Assembly: GCA_028696995.1 (NCBI GenBank) | Contig: JAQVFY010000006.1 | Span: forward strand, 1-33,879 | DNA: 33,879 bases | Origin: Patescibacteria group bacterium | GTDB lineage: Bacteria > Patescibacteriota > Patescibacteriia > Patescibacteriales > UBA12465 | Direction: 5' to 3' | Part shown: positions 25,102-32,828 of the stretch, in pieces | How the letters are laid out: each line of letters opens with the position of its first letter | How positions within the stretch are numbered: position 1 is the stretch's first letter | The notes under the pieces: model-generated | What the model was told of the DNA's origin: nothing | Seen by the model: only the letters and a program-made list of their open reading frames with translations | The model's database searches: none | Made by a program: the position numbers and the translations under genes

Positions 25102-25758
25102 ATGAAAAAGTTATTTGTATTTTTTGTATTTACTTTTGTGGCTATAATTTGTAGCGCTCAGGTTGAGTTAGAAGGTAATAAAGAGGGAGTATATCGCGTT
25201 AAAGAAGACACTCAAGAATGGGCACCTTCCAAAATAACTGCAGAGTATGAAGCTATTAAGTATATTAATAAATTCTCTCAGGCAATTAGTAGCCCCGATA
25301 CGCCAATTCTGGCAGAAAGGAGTGAAGAGGTTCTAAAACTAAAACTAATATTTAAAAAGTTAGTAGAGGTTAAAGAACGCTTTATTTTTTATAATAGTCA
25401 AACAAATAATATTGACTATATAGAAACTCTCCCCGCCGAGAGAGAAGAATCTTCTTATTTAATATTATTTAGTATCGCATCAATACTTTTGATGGTCGTA
25501 TCAAATATATTATTTAAGATGGGGAAATGTGGATTCGCCGCCCTCACCGCCGCCCTCACCGCCCTCACCGCCGCATTTGCCCTCACCGCCGGCACCGCCG
25601 TCGCTGTCACCGCCGGCACCGCCGTCGCTGTCATCGCCGCCGCTTTCGTTGCCATCGTCGCCTCCGTCGTCGACGATAAAGATCGTAAAAAATATAAGGT
25701 GGCATCGATAATATTTTATGTTTCAATAGCAGTTCATATTATTTTGCTATTTACATAG
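25102..25758 (+). CDS. Module 2 protein: paralog of 23020-23670
   Basis: MKKLFVFFVFTFVAIICSAQVELEGNKEGVYRVKEDTQEW...; same architecture; SD AGGAGG. Confidence 0.8.
   Translation: MKKLFVFFVFTFVAIICSAQVELEGNKEGVYRVKEDTQEWAPSKITAEYEAIKYINKFSQAISSPDTPILAERSEEVLKLKLIFKKLVEVKERFIFYNSQTNNIDYIETLPAEREESSYLILFSIASILLMVVSNILFKMGKCGFAALTAALTALTAAFALTAGTAVAVTAGTAVAVIAAAFVAIVASVVDDKDRKKYKVASIIFYVSIAVHIILLFT
25534..25671 (+). repeat. GC-rich in-frame codon array of module 2 (46 codons)
   Basis: CTCACCGCC repeats and a 24-bp tandem duplication GGCACCGCCGTCGCTGTCA[C/T]CGCC at 25591-25638. Confidence 0.85.
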
Positions 25759-25779
25759 TATTATTAAAGAAAAGAATTT

Positions 25780-25810
25780 AATCCCGCACTCAAATAAGTC
25801 GGGATTTTTT
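25780..25810 (+). terminator. Module 2 terminator
   Basis: AATCCCG-cactcaaataagt-CGGGATTTTTT. Confidence 0.85.
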
Positions 25811-25823
25811 ATTTATATATAGT

Positions 25824-25928
25824 GAGTTACATGGGGGTGCGTAAAGCGACTTTGTCACCACGCTATTGGAGGGCGGGAATATGTCTCCTATCCATCAAAT
25901 CAATTCTAATGTTTTTTATGAAGCCACC
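25824..25928. repeat. Intergenic repeat R, copy 3 (longer, diverged left half)
   Basis: Starts gagttaca; last ~39 nt match copy 1 with 6 mismatches, ending atgaagccac. Confidence 0.7.
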
Positions 25929-25935
25929 CCCAGAC

Positions 25936-25960
25936 TAGTAGATTTAATAATTAATTTAAT
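25936..25960 (+). repeat. Orphan right arm of the module leader hairpin (third-module remnant)
   Basis: tagtagatttaataattaatttaat, nearly identical to 22961-22985. Confidence 0.65.
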
Positions 25961-25989
25961 GTTTAGTCTTTGAGAAATAGAATGTATAA

Positions 25990-26028
25990 AAAACAGAGCT
26001 TTTAAATTAGCCCTGTTTTTTGTTTTTA
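25990..26028. terminator. Terminator-like hairpin
   Basis: AAAACAGaGC...GCcCTGTTTTTTG. Confidence 0.6.
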
Positions 26029-26034
26029 AGTTTT

Positions 26035-26241
26035 TTATTTTTTAGAAACTCTTCCTAACATAGTTAGCCAATAAATAGCAGATAATCCTACTAGGGCGTA
26101 AACAACTCTAGAAACAATAGACATGTCTCCAAAAATTGCGGCCACTAAATCAAAGTTGAAGATTCCAACTAAAAGCCAGTTTAGACCCCCTACAATTATT
26201 AGAATTAAAGAAATCATTTCTAAGCCATTTAATTTTTTCAT
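26035..26241 (-). CDS. DUF378 family membrane protein
   Basis: MKKLNGLEMISLILIIVGGLNWLLVGIFNFDLVAAIFG...SRVVYALVGLSAIY. Confidence 0.9.
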   Translation of the reverse strand: MKKLNGLEMISLILIIVGGLNWLLVGIFNFDLVAAIFGDMSIVSRVVYALVGLSAIYWLTMLGRVSKK

Positions 26242-26277
26242 AATTTTTATGATTAATTATTAAATAAGAACATTTAT

Positions 26278-26307
26278 ATTATACACTATACCCCCCAGTG
26301 GTGTCAA
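26278..26307 (-). promoter_or_regulatory. Sigma70-like promoter for the DUF378 gene
   Basis: Minus strand TTGACA-18 nt-TATAAT with a GGGGGG tract in the spacer. Confidence 0.6.
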
Positions 26308-26342
26308 GTCATCAAAAACCCCTTATTAATAGGCTTTTTATA

Positions 26343-27194
26343 TTAGGCTACTGCTTTGTTTTTTATTATTTTTCTTTTTAAAGGTTTTTCTTTTGGTGCA
26401 ATTTTTTTAATAGGCGTTGTTTTTTTAGTTCTTTCTTTTTGTGGTTCTTTACAAAAAATAACTACCCCTTTTTTACCGCTTATAAAGTTAGTAACAAAAA
26501 ATTTTTTAGATTTTGGCATAATTGGTCCATCTGTGGTTTGTAAAACATATTTAATGACAGGGTTTTCTTTGTTTGGATAATAGCTAACTAGGCCCTCTTT
26601 AATCTTTCCCTTGCTGTCTTTAAACATTTCTTTGTCCCATTGAATTCTTTCGGGTAAAATTCTTCTATTTATTATTTGAGCATATTTTTCCGGAAAAGAT
26701 TCTTTAAATTCATTTATAGCTGATAATTCCGTTTTTTTAGTTAAGATTTTTTCTCCAGAAGTAGTTTTTTTAAACCATTGTTTAAAAAATTCCTCCATAA
26801 AAGTTTCTTCTTGATCAGAAAACTCTGGTCTTTTATTCATTTTTCTATTGAATTCATTTTCTCTCTCTAATTTTACTTTTTCTATTATTGATCCTATGAT
26901 ATCAATATTTTCAAAGTCTTTTTCTTCAGCTTCTTCAGCCAGACTTTCAATTATTTCCTCTCCTATTTTGATTTTTTGTCCCAATGATCTTGTTTCTGAT
27001 TCTTTGTTAGCAGAATTAAAAATGGGGTCAAAATATCTTTTTTTTGGGTCCAAAACGGGATTTCCTTTTTCATCCAAAATAACTTCTCCTTCAGAATCAA
27101 AAGAATAACCCATTATTTCTAAAGATTCTTTATTAAATTCTTTTTTTAGGTCTTCTTCGGAAGGGCCTGTATAGATTTCTTGAAATTTAGGCAT
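26343..27194 (-). CDS. Hypothetical charged protein with Lys-rich C-terminus
   Basis: 283-aa ORF; no recognised domain. Confidence 0.65.
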   Translation of the reverse strand: MPKFQEIYTGPSEEDLKKEFNKESLEIMGYSFDSEGEVILDEKGNPVLDPKKRYFDPIFNSANKESETRSLGQKIKIGEEIIESLAEEAEEKDFENIDIIGSIIEKVKLERENEFNRKMNKRPEFSDQEETFMEEFFKQWFKKTTSGEKILTKKTELSAINEFKESFPEKYAQIINRRILPERIQWDKEMFKDSKGKIKEGLVSYYPNKENPVIKYVLQTTDGPIMPKSKKFFVTNFISGKKGVVIFCKEPQKERTKKTTPIKKIAPKEKPLKRKIIKNKAVA

Positions 27195-27257
27195 AAATTT
27201 TTTATCTCTAATAAAAATTTTTTATTATTTTTTATTAGAAAGTTAATATTAATTGAA

Positions 27258-27809
27258 TTAATTTTTTTTATTTTTATCTCTAACCTCAAACAAGATATTT
27301 TTAACCTCATAAGGTTGGTTGATATGCCGAATTATTGCTTCGTATCCGTCGCTTCCGGCTGTGCTGATAGAAAGAGTCCCTGTTTTTATTAATCTGTCTA
27401 ATAGAGATTGATCAACGCTAATATCTGTTATTCGGTCATAGTAAATGGTTTTTATTTTGGTTTCGATCCAACCTCTTTTAACAATTATTCTTTTATTAGT
27501 GAAAACAAATTCGTTTGATATTCTGATATAAAAATTATTAAAGAATATTATAAAAGGGGTGACTATCAAAAAAAAGAACAGAGTTATCCCTGTTAGCACT
27601 TGGTTAATAGATAAGTTTGTTTGGGAAAAGTTTTCCTTTGAAGAAAATAGAAATAATAATGATATTATTCCAGAAATAACTATAAAAACAAAAAGCCACT
27701 TAAAAAACAATATTACTATTTTAAGCCTTATATAGCGATTACAAATAGAAAAATATTTTTTTATTTGTTCTTCGGGGTGGATCGTCTTTTTTATCGCTTG
27801 ACTCATCAT
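27258..27809 (-). CDS. Bacterial PH-domain (bPH2/YdbS-like) membrane protein
   Basis: Two TMs then NEFVFTNKRIIVKRGWIETKIKTIYYDRITDISVDQSLLDRLIKTGTLSI. Confidence 0.85.
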   Translation of the reverse strand: MMSQAIKKTIHPEEQIKKYFSICNRYIRLKIVILFFKWLFVFIVISGIISLLFLFSSKENFSQTNLSINQVLTGITLFFFLIVTPFIIFFNNFYIRISNEFVFTNKRIIVKRGWIETKIKTIYYDRITDISVDQSLLDRLIKTGTLSISTAGSDGYEAIIRHINQPYEVKNILFEVRDKNKKN

Positions 27810-27893
27810 GTTTATATTATAACAGATTTTTAAAAATAATAAAATTATGATAGAATTTAATAGAATTATTTAAATTATCTTATTATTTTATTT

Positions 27894-29576
27894 ATGACTA
27901 ATATTAAAAAAAAAGAAGACATTAAAATTGCTTATTTTAGTATGGAAATTGCCTTAGAAAGCGCTATTAAGACTTATTCTGGTGGTCTAGGAATTCTAGC
28001 CGGAGATACTTTAAAATCTGCCGCTGACCTGAGACTTCCGATGGTTGGGCTAACTTTATTGAATGATCAAGGATATTTTAAACAAAAAATAAATAAAAAA
28101 GGAGAGCAAGAGGAGCTGTTAGTTAATTATGACTTTTCTAAATTAAAAAAATTAAAAAACAAAGTAGAAATAAAAATAGGAAAAGACCGGATTAATATTG
28201 GGGTTTGGCAATATGATATTATAGGAAATTGTGGTTTTAAGGTCCCTGTTTATTTTTTAGATGCTAAAATTAAGGGGAATAATCCCAAGTATTCTAATTT
28301 AACTGGTCAATTATATCGAGCTGATAAAGATTATCGTTTAATGCAGGAAATTATTTTAGGAAGAGCTGGCGTGAAAATAGTTCAAAGTTTAGGGCATAAA
28401 AATATTAAAAAATTTCATATCAATGAGGGCCATGGTTCTTTAGCAATGATAGAAATTTTTAATAATTCTAAGAAAAAAAATATTTCAGAGAAAATTGAAG
28501 AGGTTAGAGAAAAATGTGTTTTTACTACTCATACCCCTATTCAGGCTGGTCATGACGTTTTTTCGGTTGACCTTATGGAAAAGTATCAGCCAGATTTCCC
28601 CTTTAATTTACCCAAATTAATAACAAATAATGAGGTTAATATGACTCAAGTCGGTCTTTATTTTAGTTCTTATGTAAATGGAGTCGCTTTGAGCCATCGA
28701 GATCTCTCGAGTAAGATGTTTCCTGGTTATCCTATTCATGCTATTACTAATGGGGTTCATTCTCAAACTTGGACTTCTGATGAATTTAAAGAAATTTTTG
28801 ATAAATATATTCCTAATTGGAGAAATTCTAGTTTATCTTTAAGAAATGCCTTTAATATTCCCCTAACTGTTATTTGGCAAACACATCAAAAGGCCAAGAA
28901 AAGGTTAATTGATTATGTTTATGAGAAGAATAAGATTAAATTAGATTTAAATACTTTTACAATTGGTTTTGCTCGGCGTTTCACGGGTTATAAGAGGTCT
29001 ATCTTATTATTTCATGATATTAAAAAGTTATTAGAGATTCATAAAAAAGTTGGGGCAATTCAAATTATTTATGCTGGCAAAGCTCATCCTAATGACGATG
29101 ATGGAAAAATGATGATTAAAAATATTAATGAAATTAAAGAAAAATACAAAAAAGAAATTAAAATTGTTTTTTTAGAAGGCTATGAAATGGATTTAGCTAA
29201 ATTAATGGTCGCTGGAGTTGATGTTTGGTTAAATACACCTTTACCGCCCAATGAAGCTTCTGGTACTAGCGGAATGAAAGCAGCTCATAATGGAGTCCCT
29301 CATTTTAGTACTTTAGATGGTTGGTGGATAGAGGGATTAGTTAATAGGAAAACTGGTTGGGCTATTGGAGATCGACGTTCGGAATTAGTGCTAAAAGATT
29401 TAAATAAAAAAGATGCAGAAAGTTTATATGAAAAATTAGAAAAAAAGATACTTCCAAGATATTATAATATGCCACAGAATTGGCGCGAAACTATGCGCTA
29501 TACTATCGCTATCAACGCTTCTTTTTTTAATACTGAAAGAATGCTTCAACAATATATTCAAGAGGCTTATCTATAA
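27894..29576 (+). CDS. glgP: Alpha-glucan (glycogen) phosphorylase, short form
   Basis: AYFSMEIALESAIKTYSGGLGILAGD, INEGHGSLAMIE, TTHTPIQAGHDVF, GFARRFTGYKR, GKAHPNDDDGK, PPNEASGTSGMKAAHNG. Confidence 0.94.
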   Translation: MTNIKKKEDIKIAYFSMEIALESAIKTYSGGLGILAGDTLKSAADLRLPMVGLTLLNDQGYFKQKINKKGEQEELLVNYDFSKLKKLKNKVEIKIGKDRINIGVWQYDIIGNCGFKVPVYFLDAKIKGNNPKYSNLTGQLYRADKDYRLMQEIILGRAGVKIVQSLGHKNIKKFHINEGHGSLAMIEIFNNSKKKNISEKIEEVREKCVFTTHTPIQAGHDVFSVDLMEKYQPDFPFNLPKLITNNEVNMTQVGLYFSSYVNGVALSHRDLSSKMFPGYPIHAITNGVHSQTWTSDEFKEIFDKYIPNWRNSSLSLRNAFNIPLTVIWQTHQKAKKRLIDYVYEKNKIKLDLNTFTIGFARRFTGYKRSILLFHDIKKLLEIHKKVGAIQIIYAGKAHPNDDDGKMMIKNINEIKEKYKKEIKIVFLEGYEMDLAKLMVAGVDVWLNTPLPPNEASGTSGMKAAHNGVPHFSTLDGWWIEGLVNRKTGWAIGDRRSELVLKDLNKKDAESLYEKLEKKILPRYYNMPQNWRETMRYTIAINASFFNTERMLQQYIQEAYL

Positions 29577-29606
29577 TTTTAATTATAAATTAAATAATTT
29601 TATAAG

Positions 29607-32327
29607 ATGAATAAAGACTTAAGGGAATTAGAAAAAAATATTAGTTGGCACTCTTTAGAAATAAAAGAGGTTTTTAAAAAGTTGAGATCTTCTGAAAAAG
29701 GGCTTAGTTCGGAAGAGGTTTTGATTCGTCAACAAGAATTTGGTCTAAATTCTTTACCAAGCAGAAAAAAGCCAAGTTTTATTATTATTTTTTTTCGTCA
29801 ATTTTTAAGCCCCCTTATTTATATTTTAATTTTAGCCGGACTTGTTTCTTTATTTCTTCGGGAATGGGTGGATGCCATTTTTATTTTTGTGGTTATTTTT
29901 TTTAATTCAATTTTAGGTTCTTGGCAAGAAAACAAGGCTGAAAAAAATGCTGTTGCTTTACAAAAATTATTAAAAATAAAAGCTTATGTTCGGCGCGATG
30001 AGCTTGAAAAAACAATTAATGCCGAAAATTTAGTGGTGGGCGATCTTGTTTTTTTAGAGTCCGGTGATAAAGTCCCTGCTGATATTCGTTTATTTGAAGC
30101 TAAAAATTTACAAGTAGACCAATCTTTTTTAACTGGAGAGTCAGAGGCGGTTAATAAAAATACTCTCAAAAACAAAAAAGATGCTTCCGTTGATCAAATT
30201 TCTAATATTGTTTTTACTGGATCAACTGTTTCTTCTGGTCGGGCTTGGGGAGTAGTGATTGAAACCGGATTAAAAACAGAAGTTGGGAAAATAGCTGGTA
30301 TTGTCGGTGAGTCTCAAAAAACAAAAGCTCCTTTAATTATTAGAATGGAAAAATTTAATAAAAAAATATCTTTTATTATTTTGTTTTTCTGTTTATTTTT
30401 AGCAGTTGTAGCTATTGGTAAAGGGATTGCTCCTAAAGAATCTTTTTTTCTGGTAGTGGCCTTGGCTGTTTCAGCTATTCCCGAAGGTCTCCCAGTAGCG
30501 ATGACTGTTGCTTTATCAGTAGCGACAACTAGAATGTCGAGAAAAAATGTTATTGTTAGAAGGCTAACAGCTGTTGAAGGTTTAGGGAGCTGTACTATGA
30601 TTGCTAGTGATAAAACCGGAACCCTCACAGTAAATCAGCAGACCGCTAAACTTATTTATTTATCTTCCGGACAAGAATTAAAAGTTTCCGGTCAAGGGTA
30701 TAATGGAATAGGAGAAATAGAGGGGCAAAAAGATCTGAGTAATAGTGATAAAAATCTTTTAGAGAGGACTATTAGAAGCGTTGTTTTAGCTAATGAGGGT
30801 AAATTATGGGAGAAAAAAAAGACTTGGTATTATCATGGGGATTCAATGGATATTGCTTTTTTGGCTTTAGCTTATAAAGCTAAAATGTCTATTGAAAAAA
30901 TTAATTTTACTCATGAAAACTTATTAGAGATTCCCTATGAATCTGAAAGAAGATATTCGGCTAAAATATTTAAAAACGAAAAAAACGAAATAAAAATAGC
31001 AGTAAAGGGGTCGGTTGAAAAGATATTAGAATTTTGTTCTTATCGCTTAGTAAATGGAAAAAAAGTAAAAATAGATAAAAAAGAATTTAGAGAAAAAGGA
31101 ATTTTTTTGGCGGAAAAAGGTTATCGGGTTTTGGCTGTGGCCGAAGGAGACTTTTTTTTAGAAGATGAATTAAACTTAGAAAGTTTTAATAATAGTAAAA
31201 TTAAAAATTTAAATTTATTATCCTTGATTTGTTTTATAGATCCATTAAGAGAAGAGTCACGAAAAGCGGTAGAAAAATGTAAACAAGCTGGAGTGAAGGT
31301 TGTCATGATAACAGGAGATCATCCAGCTACTGCTTTATTTATTGCCAAGGAATTAGGGATAGCTTATTCTTCAAAAGATGTTATTGTCGGGGAAAAATTG
31401 GGATCAGCTGATACTGAAATTGTTCCCGAGTTCTTACAATTAGTTTCTAATGTTAAAGTTTTTGCTGGCGTTTCTCCTTTGCAGAAATTAAAAATAGTTA
31501 AAGCCCTAATGTCTTTAGGGCATTTTGTAGCCGTAACTGGGGATGGAGTAAATGATGCTCCAGCTTTAAAGCAGGCAAATATTGGAGTAGCTATGGGATC
31601 AGGAACTGACGTTGCCAAAGAAACATCAGCTATGATAGTGGCGGATGATAATTTTTCTTCTATTGTTAAGGGGATAGAAGAAGGGCGTTTTGCCTATGAT
31701 AATGTTAGAAAAGTTATTTATTTTGTTATTTCTAGTGGAGCGGCTGAAATAATTATTTTTATTTTAGCAATATTTTTAGGAATGCCTCTTCCTTTATTTG
31801 CTGCTCAGCTTTTATGGTTGAATGTAGTGACGAATGGAATTCAAGATATTTCTTTATCTTTTGAAAGAGGAGAAAAGGGGGCTATGAATAGGCCACCACG
31901 TTCTCCTCAGGAAAGTGTTTTTGATAGACTAATGGTTCAGCAAACGCTTTTATCAGGGGCAGTTATTGGTTTGGTTGTTTTCTTTGTTTGGTTTTATTTA
32001 ATCAGAGTTTTGCAGTATCCGGAAGGCTCGGCTCGTAATATTATTTTAATGTTAATGGTTTTGTTTCAAAATCTACATGTTTTTAATTGTCGTTCTGAGA
32101 AAGCTTCAGCTTTTAGAATTTCTTTAAAAAAGAATTTAATTTTATTAGCTGGTGTCTTTGGGGCTCACCTTCTTCATGTTTTGGCTACCTATAATAATTT
32201 TATGCAAAATGTTTTAGGAATTTCTCCAATAAGTTTTAAGACTTGGATAATATTATTTATTTTAGCTTCTTCTGTTTTGTGGGTGATGGAAATTTTTAAA
32301 GTTGTTAAAAGGAAAAAAAGTTTTTAA
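29607..32327 (+). CDS. Cation-transporting P-type ATPase (P2-type, Ca2+-ATPase-like)
   Basis: SDKTGTLTVNQ phosphorylation site, TGES loop, PEGLPVAMT, GDGVNDAPALKQANIGVAMG. Confidence 0.96.
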   Translation: MNKDLRELEKNISWHSLEIKEVFKKLRSSEKGLSSEEVLIRQQEFGLNSLPSRKKPSFIIIFFRQFLSPLIYILILAGLVSLFLREWVDAIFIFVVIFFNSILGSWQENKAEKNAVALQKLLKIKAYVRRDELEKTINAENLVVGDLVFLESGDKVPADIRLFEAKNLQVDQSFLTGESEAVNKNTLKNKKDASVDQISNIVFTGSTVSSGRAWGVVIETGLKTEVGKIAGIVGESQKTKAPLIIRMEKFNKKISFIILFFCLFLAVVAIGKGIAPKESFFLVVALAVSAIPEGLPVAMTVALSVATTRMSRKNVIVRRLTAVEGLGSCTMIASDKTGTLTVNQQTAKLIYLSSGQELKVSGQGYNGIGEIEGQKDLSNSDKNLLERTIRSVVLANEGKLWEKKKTWYYHGDSMDIAFLALAYKAKMSIEKINFTHENLLEIPYESERRYSAKIFKNEKNEIKIAVKGSVEKILEFCSYRLVNGKKVKIDKKEFREKGIFLAEKGYRVLAVAEGDFFLEDELNLESFNNSKIKNLNLLSLICFIDPLREESRKAVEKCKQAGVKVVMITGDHPATALFIAKELGIAYSSKDVIVGEKLGSADTEIVPEFLQLVSNVKVFAGVSPLQKLKIVKALMSLGHFVAVTGDGVNDAPALKQANIGVAMGSGTDVAKETSAMIVADDNFSSIVKGIEEGRFAYDNVRKVIYFVISSGAAEIIIFILAIFLGMPLPLFAAQLLWLNVVTNGIQDISLSFERGEKGAMNRPPRSPQESVFDRLMVQQTLLSGAVIGLVVFFVWFYLIRVLQYPEGSARNIILMLMVLFQNLHVFNCRSEKASAFRISLKKNLILLAGVFGAHLLHVLATYNNFMQNVLGISPISFKTWIILFILASSVLWVMEIFKVVKRKKSF

Positions 32328-32343
32328 TTTTTTTAAAAAACTA

Positions 32344-32372
32344 TTGTTGATTTATTTTTTTTATGGTATAAT
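32344..32372 (+). promoter_or_regulatory. Sigma70-like promoter for the Lys/Ala-repeat gene
   Basis: TTGTTG-17 nt-TATAAT; 5'UTR contains ATAGGAA...TTCCTAT hairpin. Confidence 0.65.
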
Positions 32373-32438
32373 TTATTTGAACTTAAATATAGGAATTGGT
32401 CGGTTCCTATTCTAAGAATAAAATAATTTTTTACTATT

Positions 32439-32651
32439 ATGAAAAAAGTTGCTAAAAAGAAACCAGTAGCAAAAAAGAAAGTTGCTAAAAAGGTTGTAGC
32501 TAAAAAACCAGTAGCAAAAAAGAAAGTTGCTAAAAAGAAACCAGTAGCAAAAAAGAAAGTTGCTAAAAAGGTTGTAGCTAAAAAACCGGTAGCAAAGAAA
32601 AAGGTTGCTAAAAAGAAAGTTGCAAAAAAGAAAGTTGCAAAAAAGAAATAA
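32439..32651 (+). CDS. Histone H1-like Lys/Ala/Val-repeat protein
   Basis: MKKVAKKKPVAKKKVAKKVVAKKPVAKKK...; promoter, AT-rich leader and terminator all present. Confidence 0.8.
   Translation: MKKVAKKKPVAKKKVAKKVVAKKPVAKKKVAKKKPVAKKKVAKKVVAKKPVAKKKVAKKKVAKKKVAKKK
32448..32603 (+). repeat. 78-bp in-frame tandem duplication within the Lys/Ala-repeat gene
   Basis: Units 32448-32525 and 32526-32603 nearly identical (a few third-position differences near the end). Confidence 0.85.
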
Positions 32652-32670
32652 TACTGTTTCTTTTTCTCTC

Positions 32671-32711
32671 TAAAAAAAGACACTCGGGTTTATCCTGAGT
32701 GTCTTTTTTTA
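32671..32711. terminator. Bidirectional terminator
   Basis: AAAAAAAGACACTCGGGtttatCCTGAGTGTCTTTTTTT. Confidence 0.9.
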
Positions 32712-32828
32712 GATATATTTTTAAATATTATGCTTATAAAATAAGGTTTTTATGGTTTTAATTGCTTATTAGATAAATATTTTGTATAATATAAAACGTT
32801 TTATATATTGAAAATATTTTTTAAAATT

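Noticed and set aside
25529-25711. Pro/Ser-rich ORF MDSPPSPPPSPPSPPH...
   Set aside because: Alternate frame of the module 2 codon array; no start context or homologous counterpart in module 1.
22864-25930. Integron cassette array with attC sites
   Set aside because: Repeats occur at gene ends, but no clear attC core (RYYYAAC/GTTRRRY) with imperfect palindrome and no integron integrase in the window; retained only as a generic cassette-like array.
32333-32683. Antisense 116-aa ORF with FFATFF repeats
   Set aside because: Complement of the Lys/Ala repeat gene, which has its own promoter and terminator.
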